Below, one piece after another: positions 1 through 6,692 of a DNA stretch of 10,566 nucleotides. The DNA is from Pelethousia sp002409725. Lineage in GTDB: Bacteria > Bacillota > Clostridia > Christensenellales > CAG-138. Under the pieces are notes generated by a model, which saw only the letters and a list, made by a program, of their open reading frames with translations, ran no database searches and had not been told where the DNA came from. A program made the position numbers and the translations under genes. The stretch lies in assembly GCA_937915455.1 (NCBI GenBank), contig CALDNN010000157.1, positions 1-10,566 of the forward strand, written 5' to 3'. Numbering within the stretch: position 1 is the first letter of the stretch; the number at the start of each line of letters is the position of its first letter.

Positions 1-235
1 TGATCTTACGATGCGGGATGTGCACGCGCATGACATCATAGCCCTCGCGGTTCTCAAGCATCATGTGGCCGATCTGATCGGCTGACGTAAAGGCGTGTGC
101 TCCATAGCCGAATTTTTCAAGCGCAGCGTGTGCTTCTTCGGCCTGGAAAAAGCCGAGGTAAGTCCCCTCCCCCGCCGGCTTGACCTCTGCAAGATCGCGT
201 GCGGCCGCTTTCCCATCGCTTATTTCATACAGCAT
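1..235 (-). CDS. Probable CorA-family divalent cation transporter, N-terminal part only
   Basis: Open reading frame that runs off the low-coordinate edge of the window; 78 codons are visible, with no stop. It begins MLYEISDGKAAARDL and reaches a REGYDVMRVHIPHRKI stretch at the edge. The start is supported by a GGGGGTG ribosome binding site about 5 bases upstream. A short soluble alpha/beta N-terminus leading into a 'Y/F-D-x-x-x-x-HIP' strand resembles the cytoplasmic N-terminal domain of CorA-like Mg2+/Co2+ channels of Clostridia. The membrane segments and the GMN motif that would prove this lie outside the window, so the family call is tentative. It starts 14 bases after the stop of the DUF3810 gene and is probably cotranscribed with it. 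The gene itself is well supported; the product is a guess from weak resemblance. Confidence 0.5.
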   Translation of the reverse strand, partial: MLYEISDGKAAARDLAEVKPAGEGTYLGFFQAEEAHAALEKFGYGAHAFTSADQIGHMMLENREGYDVMRVHIPHRKI

Positions 236-249
236 ATGCGCACCCCCAT

Positions 250-1362
250 TTATACCCCTTGAAAATACCAGGCCAGCAGAAGGTCGACCATCAGGCCGTA
301 GCTTTTTACACCGCTCCCTTGCTGGTTGTGCTTGAGATAGGTATCATTGATCTCGGTTACGGCTTCCTCCACCGCTCCCTCGTAGCTCTCCCAATAGGCA
401 TTATAGGCCAGGATATCCCGTACCATGCCTTCGCTGTAGGTTTTGCGCACGGCCATAAAGGCCGCCGGCTCCGCGCGGTCGAGCTTATTCGTGGCATGGA
501 TCAGGGCCAGCATCACGCCGGAATAGGCGACGGCTGGGTCATCAGATTCCATGCAGGCAAGGTAAGCCACGAAGTTGGCCTCATCCTCCTTGGCCACGCC
601 GAGGTAATGGGCACTCTCATGGGCCGCGCTGGAGAGCAGCAGCAGCGTCGATTGATGTACATTTACATTGGCCTCTGCCGTAAAGGGGATGTAAATACCC
701 GCCAGCCCAGCGTAGCTCATGCCCACCGAAGCCATCAGGCCCTTGGCGGGCCGCACCCTTCGGGCAAAAACCGGTAGCTTTTGCCCCAGTGCCTCGTAGG
801 CTTGGGGGATATCCGCAAAGGCGGCCCGCCAGCCATGGGGCAGGGTGTAAACGCCACTCGTATCCTCCGCTACCTGACTCCGCAGGGCCACGGCCTCGGT
901 GCAGAGGGCCTGGCAAAGCGCCTGCAATTCCTCCACGGGCCGCTCCTGCACGGGTAGATCGAGCAATTCATAAAGCGTGGGCCGAGCATAGTTGAAGCCC
1001 CAAATAAAATAAAAGGAGTTGAGCAGCACACCGCCGATGATGGCGAGGGTCAAAAGCAGACTGACCAGGCGCACAAATGGGATACGCCGCCTATGCCAAC
1101 GCACAAGATAAACGATAATCGCCCCGACCGCACCCAGGATACCGGCATAAATCGCCACCTCGGCCAAAGAAAAGGGAAAAAGGGCGTTCACGGCCCCTAA
1201 AATGCCGCTGATCGTGGGATATATATGCCCTGCATACCACTCGGCAGCTAGCGGGTAACGCCCGGCAAGGCGGGGAATCCAAAGTCCTACGGGAATCAAC
1301 AGCAGCCAGGGCATTCGCCTAAACTGATAGGGCCATGTATGCTTGTCCAATTTTTGCTTCAT
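250..1362 (-). CDS. DUF3810-family membrane protein, putative zinc metallopeptidase
   Basis: A 370-residue protein with three hydrophobic segments near the N-terminus (about residues 18-30, 66-87 and 98-120) followed by a soluble domain. Just after the third segment is a conserved-looking WGFNYARPTLY stretch (121-131). The soluble part carries HESAH (248-252), an HExxH zinc-binding signature, then KEDEANF (258-264), which offers Glu259 or Glu261 as the third metal ligand in gluzincin style. This layout matches the DUF3810 family, whose members are inferred zinc peptidases of unknown substrate. The gene begins 47 bases after the lonB stop. The chosen ATG has only AGGG three bases upstream and sits where a TATACT-containing promoter would start transcription, so the message may be leaderless or the real start may be Met17 (position 1314). 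The family is fairly secure; the biochemical function is inferred only. Confidence 0.85.
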   Translation of the reverse strand: MKQKLDKHTWPYQFRRMPWLLLIPVGLWIPRLAGRYPLAAEWYAGHIYPTISGILGAVNALFPFSLAEVAIYAGILGAVGAIIVYLVRWHRRRIPFVRLVSLLLTLAIIGGVLLNSFYFIWGFNYARPTLYELLDLPVQERPVEELQALCQALCTEAVALRSQVAEDTSGVYTLPHGWRAAFADIPQAYEALGQKLPVFARRVRPAKGLMASVGMSYAGLAGIYIPFTAEANVNVHQSTLLLLSSAAHESAHYLGVAKEDEANFVAYLACMESDDPAVAYSGVMLALIHATNKLDRAEPAAFMAVRKTYSEGMVRDILAYNAYWESYEGAVEEAVTEINDTYLKHNQQGSGVKSYGLMVDLLLAWYFQGV

Positions 1363-1409
1363 GGCCCTAGTATACCATATTTTTCTGTGCCTGACAGGAG
1401 GGCTTTTTC

Positions 1410-3086
1410 TCAGCCTGCGCTGGTACAGAGGAAGGGCAGCAGGCCAGTTTCCAGCACGGCCTCATAGGGGATATCAAAGGCCACGCGCATCACCTCTGCG
1501 ATATCCGTCACCGCAGTTACCTCGCCTGCAAGCTGGGCGTAGCTATCCTCCCAATTGGCCTTGGGGATGAGTACCGTTTTGGCTCCTGCGGAAAGGGCCG
1601 CGCCGATCTTTTCGCGTACGCCGCCCACTGGGCGCACCTCGCCCTGCACGGTGATCTCCCCAGTAAGCGCCAAATGGGCGATGGGCGCTTTGCCGGAGAT
1701 AGCGCTCATCAAGGCCACGGCCAGGGCGATGCCTGCGCTCGGGCCATCCATGGGCAGGCCGCCCGGGATGTTGAAGCGCACATCGAATTGCTTATAATCC
1801 CAGCCGAAGCATTTGCGGAACGCGCCCAGCACGTTTTCCGCCGACGTTTTAGCCGTGCCCTTGCGGCCCAGCTTGCGGCCCCGCAGCTCCAGTTCTTCAT
1901 AATCCACAGCGCCGCCCACATCCAGCGTGCCGCTCGATATGCTACGGGCATTCTCCACGGTGCATTCAATCTCCACAGCCATGCCTACGCCGCCCCCCGT
2001 CACCGCAAGGCCCACGGCCACGCCGGCGCGGGGCCTCTCGGGCAGCTTAGGAGGCGTGCGCAGCTGGCAATTGCTGATTTGCGCCACCCAGCGCACATCC
2101 CCAGCTTCGAGCCGGCGACGGCCCTCGCCATAGGCCGCGCCCCCGGCCAACTGTACCAGGTTCACCGCATCCCGGCCGGATTCGCAATAGGAAGCCAGCA
2201 GCCGGCCCGTTTCCCAGCTCATCTCATAGCCCAGCCGCTCTGCCGCACCCCGGGCGATGCGCGCCAAGCTTTCCTCGTCCAAGGGCTTGAAATACAGCTC
2301 CACACAGCGGGAGCGAAGGGCCGCGGGCAGCTCCTCGGGCCGCCTGGTGGTAGCCCCCACCAGGCGAAAATCCGCGGGCATACCATTTTGAAAGATATCA
2401 TGGATATAGCGGGGTATGCTGGTGTTATCGTTGGAATAATAGGCGCTCTCGAAAAAGACCTTACGGTCTTCCAGCACCTTTAAAAGCTTATTCATCTGCA
2501 CGGGGTGCAACTCACCGATCTCATCCAAAAAGAGTACGCCGCAGTGCGCCCGGCTCACCGCGCCCGGCTTGGGCTGAGGCACGCCTTGCGCGCCCAAAGC
2601 CCCCGCACCCTGGTAGATGGGATCGTGCACAGAGCCCAGCAGCGGATCCGCAATGGCGCGCTCGTCAAAGCGCACGCAGGTGGCGTCCACCTCCACGAAT
2701 CGAGAATCCGCATCAAAAGGGGAATCCGGGCAGCGCTTGGCTTCATCTAGAACCAGGCGGGCTGCGCAGGTTTTGCCGCAGCCCGGCGGGCCGTAGATCA
2801 GCACGTGCTGCGGGTTGGGCCCGCAAAGCGCGGCGCGCAGGGCACGTATGCCATCCTCTTGGCCGATTATTTCGTTCATTTGTGCTGGCCGCGCCTTTTC
2901 CGAAAGGGGCAGGTTCAGCGAGCGGGCTCGCATCTGTCGCAATTCCCGCATCTCCCGGCTTTCCTCCCGGGCCTGCCTAGGCTTTTTGGACTCGGGCACA
3001 AGGCCCTTCTTCGCCTTGCGAGACATCAAAAGCATCAGGCCGACCACCGCCGCCTGGATGACCAGCCAGAGCCACAGCATTTCCAT
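1410..3086 (-). CDS. lonB: LonB, membrane-anchored sporulation-type Lon protease
   Basis: A 558-residue protein of LonB size (Bacillus LonB is about 550). Residues 3-21 form a single hydrophobic anchor, followed by a basic, charged linker and no large Lon substrate-binding N-domain. The AAA+ module has Walker A GPPGCGKT (99-106) and Walker B VLFLDEIGEL (184-193). The C-terminal protease domain has the serine in DGPSAG (Ser450) and the lysine in GGVREK (Lys493), the expected Lon Ser-Lys dyad with the usual 43-residue spacing. It should be an ATP-dependent protease facing the cytoplasm from the membrane. In Bacillus subtilis LonB is made in the forespore under sigma-F and localises to the forespore membrane. 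The start has GGAGGG nine bases upstream. The gene normally follows clpX directly; here an oxidoreductase with its own terminator intervenes, and lonA does not follow. Confidence 0.94.
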   Translation of the reverse strand: MEMLWLWLVIQAAVVGLMLLMSRKAKKGLVPESKKPRQAREESREMRELRQMRARSLNLPLSEKARPAQMNEIIGQEDGIRALRAALCGPNPQHVLIYGPPGCGKTCAARLVLDEAKRCPDSPFDADSRFVEVDATCVRFDERAIADPLLGSVHDPIYQGAGALGAQGVPQPKPGAVSRAHCGVLFLDEIGELHPVQMNKLLKVLEDRKVFFESAYYSNDNTSIPRYIHDIFQNGMPADFRLVGATTRRPEELPAALRSRCVELYFKPLDEESLARIARGAAERLGYEMSWETGRLLASYCESGRDAVNLVQLAGGAAYGEGRRRLEAGDVRWVAQISNCQLRTPPKLPERPRAGVAVGLAVTGGGVGMAVEIECTVENARSISSGTLDVGGAVDYEELELRGRKLGRKGTAKTSAENVLGAFRKCFGWDYKQFDVRFNIPGGLPMDGPSAGIALAVALMSAISGKAPIAHLALTGEITVQGEVRPVGGVREKIGAALSAGAKTVLIPKANWEDSYAQLAGEVTAVTDIAEVMRVAFDIPYEAVLETGLLPFLCTSAG

Positions 3087-3095
3087 ATGCCTATA

Positions 3096-3101
3096 CCCTC
3101 C
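3096..3101 (-). promoter_or_regulatory. Ribosome binding site of lonB
   Basis: GGAGGG on the minus strand, nine bases before the ATG at 3086. A second in-frame ATG lies two codons in and would be farther from this site, so the first ATG is preferred. Confidence 0.8.
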
Positions 3102-3126
3102 ATCTGTTTCGCATCGTAACTATGGC

Positions 3127-3155
3127 TAGTATGCGCATTTACACGGGCCACTCGC
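3127..3155 (-). promoter_or_regulatory. Possible lonB promoter with forespore-type -10 element
   Basis: CATACTA (3133-3127, minus strand) fits the -10 consensus of sigma-G (CATnHTA) and shares most fixed positions of the sigma-F -10. A transcript would start near 3120 and give a leader of about 35 bases. The -35 region is weak: GCGAG at sigma-F spacing and GCGAG or CGCGA at sigma-G spacing match poorly. The suggestion rests on the -10 and on the known forespore expression of Bacillus lonB. Confidence 0.3.
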
Positions 3156-3217
3156 GTGGGAAATGCAGGGTTTGCAGCGCCTCTTTCTCGCATTTTTGTG
3201 TAAAATAGCCAAGGTCC

Positions 3218-3254
3218 AAAAAGAAAAAGCGCGGCGTATTTCCATGCGCCGCGC
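3218..3254 (-). terminator. Intrinsic terminator of the FAD oxidoreductase gene
   Basis: On the minus strand an 8-bp perfect stem, GCGCGGCG pairing with CGCCGCGC (3254-3247 and 3236-3229), encloses a 10-base loop and is followed by TTTTTCTTTTT. It begins about 20 bases after the oxidoreductase stop codon and separates that gene from lonB. Confidence 0.88.
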
Positions 3255-3273
3255 AGTCTTTTTCCAGGCCGTT

Positions 3274-4671
3274 TTATCCTTCTTTGGCGATTCTCCTGCC
3301 CATGAGCACGCCCATCACCGAGGCCATCATCAGGCCCCGCGTCCAGCCGCTGGAATCGCCCAGACAATAGAGGCCCCGCAGGCTCGTGTTGAAATCGGCA
3401 TCCATCTTTACGCGGTTGCTGTAGAATTTCAACTCCGGTGAATAGAGCAGCGTTTCTTCCGCTGCAAAGCCGGGCACCACGTTATCCATAGCCTTGATGA
3501 AGTTGATGATGTTGATCATCGAGCGATAAGGCATGGCCGCGGTGATATCCCCAGCTACGGCGTCGGGCAGGGTAGGCTTGACGTTTGCCTGGCTCAATTC
3601 CTTGGGCCAAGTGCGCTTGCCGTCCAGTATGTCGCCAAAGCGCTGCACCAATATATGCCCTGCACCCAGCATGTTGGTCAGCTCACCCACCTTTTGCGCA
3701 TAGGCGATGGGCTGGTTGAATGGCACGCTGAAATTATGCGAGCAGAGTATGGCCACGTTCGTGTTCTCGCTCTTGAGCTCCTTATACGAGTGCCCGTTCA
3801 CTACGGCCAGGTCGTTGTCGTAATTCTCCTGGCTCACGAAGCCGCCCGGGTTTTGGCAGAAGGTGCGCACCTTATTTTTGAAGGGCGGCGGGTAGCCGAT
3901 GAGCTTGGATTCATAAAGCACGGTGTTCACCCGCTCCATCACCTCGTTACGCACCTCTACGCGCACGCCGATATCCACCGTACCCGGCTGGTGAGCGATG
4001 CAATGCTCAGCGCAGATCTTCTCCAGCCAATCCGCGCCCCTGCGGCCTGTGGCCACCACTACCCGTTTGGCGAAAATGGCCTGCTCTGTGCCGCCGATGT
4101 TGACATACACGCCCTTGCAAACGTCCCCTTCCAAAATGAGGTTGGTGCATTCGCCGCCAAAGATCATCTCCACGCCGTTCGCCTGCAAATATTGTTCGAT
4201 GGCTAGGTAGATATCGTGGGCTTTTTCCGTGCCCATGTGGCGGATGGGGCAATCTACCAGCTTCAAGCCGGCCTGGATGGCCCGCTTGCGGATATCTTTG
4301 ACATCCTGCGTATTGGAAACGCCCTCCACCTGGGTGGATGCGCCGAATTCGAGATAAATCTTATCCGCGTAATCAATGGTTTCCTGGGCCAGGCTTTCGC
4401 CGATAAGGGTAGGCAGATCGCCGCCCACCTCAGAGCTCAATGAGAGCTTCCCATCGGAAAAAGCGCCTGCGCCGGAAAAGCCCGTCGTAATGTGGCAATA
4501 GGGCTTGCAGTTCACGCAATGGCCCACCTTGCTCTTGGGGCAGCGGCGGTTTTCGATGGCTTGTCCTTTTTCGATCAGCAGGATGCTCTGCTTGCTACCG
4601 TGCCGCAGCATCTCTAAAGCCGTGAAAATGCCCGCCGGGCCGGCACCTACGATAACAACGTCCTTTTGCAT
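3274..4671 (-). CDS. COG2509-type FAD-dependent oxidoreductase
   Basis: A 465-residue flavoprotein of the 'uncharacterized FAD-dependent dehydrogenase' group (COG2509). The N-terminus has the dinucleotide-binding motif GAGPAG (9-14), with Glu34 ending the second strand to bind the FAD ribose. A cysteine cluster follows, Cys44, Cys52, Cys55 and Cys59, then FSGAGAFSDGKL (65-76), which is characteristic of the group. A later VATGRRGADWL segment is a typical second flavin contact, and the C-terminus closes with GLYCLGDSSGWTRGLM, the usual GD motif that completes the FAD site. The start at 4671 has GGAGG five bases upstream. A longer frame reaching 4722 would begin inside the clpX terminator and is rejected. 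The substrate is unknown; the cysteines could hold a metal or be redox-active, but that is inference. The gene sits alone between two terminators. Confidence 0.88.
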   Translation of the reverse strand: MQKDVVIVGAGPAGIFTALEMLRHGSKQSILLIEKGQAIENRRCPKSKVGHCVNCKPYCHITTGFSGAGAFSDGKLSLSSEVGGDLPTLIGESLAQETIDYADKIYLEFGASTQVEGVSNTQDVKDIRKRAIQAGLKLVDCPIRHMGTEKAHDIYLAIEQYLQANGVEMIFGGECTNLILEGDVCKGVYVNIGGTEQAIFAKRVVVATGRRGADWLEKICAEHCIAHQPGTVDIGVRVEVRNEVMERVNTVLYESKLIGYPPPFKNKVRTFCQNPGGFVSQENYDNDLAVVNGHSYKELKSENTNVAILCSHNFSVPFNQPIAYAQKVGELTNMLGAGHILVQRFGDILDGKRTWPKELSQANVKPTLPDAVAGDITAAMPYRSMINIINFIKAMDNVVPGFAAEETLLYSPELKFYSNRVKMDADFNTSLRGLYCLGDSSGWTRGLMMASVMGVLMGRRIAKEG

Positions 4672-4705
4672 AACGACCTCCGTGAAAATTTTAGCCAAAT
4701 CTTGT

Positions 4706-4745
4706 AAAAAAACGTTCGGCAAGGTTTAGCCGACCCTGCCGAACG
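4706..4745 (-). terminator. Intrinsic terminator of the tig-clpP-clpX operon
   Basis: On the minus strand CGTTCGGCAGGG (4745-4734) pairs with CCTTGCCGAACG (4724-4713) over 12 bp with one G-T pair and a 9-base loop, followed by TTTTTTT (4712-4706). It lies 33 bases after the clpX stop. This is a textbook Rho-independent terminator. Confidence 0.93.
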
Positions 4746-4778
4746 CCATGCTCTGATATAATGCTTTCCTACGCCGCT

Positions 4779-6056
4779 TTAGCATGCGTCGCTCTTGCAG
4801 CGGGGCGCTTCCAGCTGGGGCGTTTCCTCCCGGTAGATCAGGCGGGGCTGCGCTTTTTTCTCGATGGCCTCTTTGGTGATTTCGCAGCGCTTGATATCGT
4901 TGCGGCTGGGGATATCGAACATGACCTCCAGCATCACGTCCTCCAGGATGGCCCGAAGGCCGCGCGCACCCGTTTTACGTTCGATGGCTTTTTTGGCCAC
5001 TGCCACCAAGGCATCCTCGTCGAAGGTCAGCTCCACGCCGTCCAGCTCGAAAAGGTATTTATACTGGCGGGTAAGAGCGTTCTTCGGCTTGGTGAGGATA
5101 TCGATCAGGGCCGCCTCATCCAACTGGTGCAGGGTGACGATGATGGGCATGCGGCCTACAAATTCGGGGATCAGGCCGAATTTGAGCAGATCCTCGGGCA
5201 GGATGCCCTTGAGGATCTCGCCGATATCCTTTTGTTCCTGGCTCTGCACATCCGCGCCAAAGCCCATGAGCTTTTTGCCCGTGCGCTTGGAGATGATATC
5301 CTCGATGCCCGCGAAGGCGCCGCCGCAGATGAAGAGGATGTTGGTGGTATCGATCTGGATGCACTCCTGTTGGGGGTGCTTGCGGCCGCCCTGGGGCGGC
5401 ACGTTGGCCACGGTGCCCTCCAATATTTTAAGCAGGGCCTGCTGCACGCCCTCGCCAGAAACATCCCGAGTGATGGAGGGATTTTCGCTCTTGCGGGCGA
5501 TCTTATCGATCTCGTCGATGTAGACGATGCCCTTTTCAGCCCGCTGTACGTTATAATCCGCGGCCTGGATGAGCTTTAGGAGGATGTTCTCCACATCCTC
5601 GCCTACATAGCCCGCCTCGGTGAGGGAGGTGGCGTCTGCCATGGCGAAGGGGACATCGAGAATTTTGGCCAGCGTTTGGGCCAGCATGGTCTTGCCGCAG
5701 CCCGTAGGCCCTAGCATGATGATGTTGCTCTTTTGCAATTCCACATCCCCGGCCTGCTTGCCTGCCGTGATGCGCTTATAATGGTTGTAAACGGCTACGG
5801 CCAGGGAGCGCTTGGCCAAATCCTGACCGATGACATATTGATCCAAGGTCTTGGCGATCTCCTGGGGTTTGGGGATTTCCCGCGTCTCAGGATCGCCGTC
5901 GGCCTTGAAGTAATCATCGTCGATGATCTCCTGGCACAGCTCGATGCACTCATCGCAAATATATACGCCCGGCCCCGCGATCACGCGGCGAACCTCATCC
6001 TGAGACTTGCCGCAGAAGGAGCAACGGACCGAGCCGTTATCCTCAAAAATCGTCAT
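4779..6056 (-). CDS. clpX: ClpX, ATP-dependent unfoldase subunit of ClpXP
   Basis: A 425-residue AAA+ unfoldase of standard ClpX length. It recognises, unfolds and threads substrates into ClpP in the cytoplasm. The N-terminal zinc-binding domain has Cys12-x2-Cys15 and Cys34-x2-Cys37. Walker A is GPTGCGKT (116-123), the pore loop is GYVG (149-152), Walker B is IVYIDEID (177-184), and GGRKHP (223-228) contains the RKH loop. The ClpP-docking loop reads MGF (264-266), a mild variant of the common IGF/LGF. GARGLRAI near the C-terminus is the sensor-2 arginine region. The start overlaps the end of clpP: the last two clpP sense codons, AGG AGG, serve as its Shine-Dalgarno sequence. The extreme C-terminus, ending CKSDAC, is unusually cysteine-containing but lies beyond the conserved core. 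Confidence 0.98.
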   Translation of the reverse strand: MTIFEDNGSVRCSFCGKSQDEVRRVIAGPGVYICDECIELCQEIIDDDYFKADGDPETREIPKPQEIAKTLDQYVIGQDLAKRSLAVAVYNHYKRITAGKQAGDVELQKSNIIMLGPTGCGKTMLAQTLAKILDVPFAMADATSLTEAGYVGEDVENILLKLIQAADYNVQRAEKGIVYIDEIDKIARKSENPSITRDVSGEGVQQALLKILEGTVANVPPQGGRKHPQQECIQIDTTNILFICGGAFAGIEDIISKRTGKKLMGFGADVQSQEQKDIGEILKGILPEDLLKFGLIPEFVGRMPIIVTLHQLDEAALIDILTKPKNALTRQYKYLFELDGVELTFDEDALVAVAKKAIERKTGARGLRAILEDVMLEVMFDIPSRNDIKRCEITKEAIEKKAQPRLIYREETPQLEAPRCKSDAC

Positions 6057-6059
6057 TTA

Positions 6060-6647
6060 TTACCTCCTTGGGGGAATGATCTCATCCACAATGCCATAGG
6101 CCTTTGCGGCTTCCGCGCTCATGTAGTTGTCACGCTCGGTATCCAAGGCCACCTTTTCGAGGGGCTGACCTGTGCGCTCGGATAAGATCTCGTTCATCTT
6201 CTTTTTAATCTTGATGAGCTGCTCGGCCTGGATGGCCACATCTGTAGCCTGGCCGCGCGCGCCGCCCAGCGGCTGGTGGATCATCACTTCACAGTTTGGC
6301 AGGGCCTTGCGTTTACCCTTGGCCCCTGCCGCCAGCAGGAAGGCGCCCATGCTGGCCGCCATGCCCACGCAGATGGTGCTCACATCGCACTTGATATACT
6401 GCATGGTATCGTAGATTGCCATACCCGCCGTTACCGAGCCGCCGGGGCTGTTGATGTAAAGGCTGATATCCTTATCCGGGTCGTCCGCCTCTAAAAAGAT
6501 CATCTGGGCGACTACCAGGTTGGCTGTATCGTCATCAATCTCGCCGCCCAGGAAAATAATACGATCCTTGAGCAAGCGGGAATAAATATCGTAGGAACGT
6601 TCGCCACGGTTGGTTTGCTCTACCACCATGGGTATCAATCCGGACAT
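6060..6647 (-). CDS. clpP: ClpP, ATP-dependent Clp protease proteolytic subunit
   Basis: A 195-residue serine peptidase of standard ClpP length, which forms the barrel that degrades substrates fed by ClpX. The catalytic triad is visible as Ser99 in GMAASMGA, His124 in EVMIHQPLGG and Asp173 in ERDNYMSAEAA. The oxyanion-loop region INSPGGSV (65-72) is intact. The short N-terminus MSGLIPMVVEQT matches mature ClpP with essentially no propeptide. The ATG has AAAGGAGG six bases upstream. It lies 45 bases after tig and three bases before clpX, within one operon. Confidence 0.98.
   Translation of the reverse strand: MSGLIPMVVEQTNRGERSYDIYSRLLKDRIIFLGGEIDDDTANLVVAQMIFLEADDPDKDISLYINSPGGSVTAGMAIYDTMQYIKCDVSTICVGMAASMGAFLLAAGAKGKRKALPNCEVMIHQPLGGARGQATDVAIQAEQLIKIKKKMNEILSERTGQPLEKVALDTERDNYMSAEAAKAYGIVDEIIPPRR
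6063..6068 (-). promoter_or_regulatory. clpX ribosome binding site made of the last two clpP codons
   Basis: The minus strand reads AGG AGG TAA TAA ATG. The two terminal arginine codons of clpP form a perfect Shine-Dalgarno core, six bases before the clpX ATG. This suggests translational coupling of the two partner subunits. Confidence 0.85.
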
Positions 6648-6667
6648 AATGTACCTCCTTTGGGGCT

Positions 6668-6682
6668 GCGGGCCATGCCCGC
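6668..6682 (-). other. Small hairpin in the tig-clpP gap
   Basis: GCGGGC and GCCCGC (15 bases in all, centre ATG on the sense strand) can pair as a compact stem in the 45-base gap just before the clpP ribosome binding site. There is no T-tract, so it is not an intrinsic terminator. It could affect mRNA stability or processing between tig and clpP. Confidence 0.4.
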
Positions 6683-6692
6683 CTTGTTTATC

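Noticed and set aside
1384..1409. Terminator between lonB and the DUF3810 gene
   Set aside because: GCCT/GGGC gives at most four pairs and the T-run lies on the plus strand side only; too weak to stop minus-strand transcription.
1674..2483. Long plus-strand open frames opposite lonB, clpX, tig and the oxidoreductase
   Set aside because: They are antisense shadows of strongly supported genes in GC-rich DNA, with His/Ala/Arg-rich translations and no family motifs or ribosome binding sites.
4672..4722. N-terminal extension of the oxidoreductase by 17 codons
   Set aside because: The extended start lies within the clpX terminator hairpin and has no ribosome binding site; Met at 4671 has GGAGG and places GAGPAG at the usual distance from the N-terminus.
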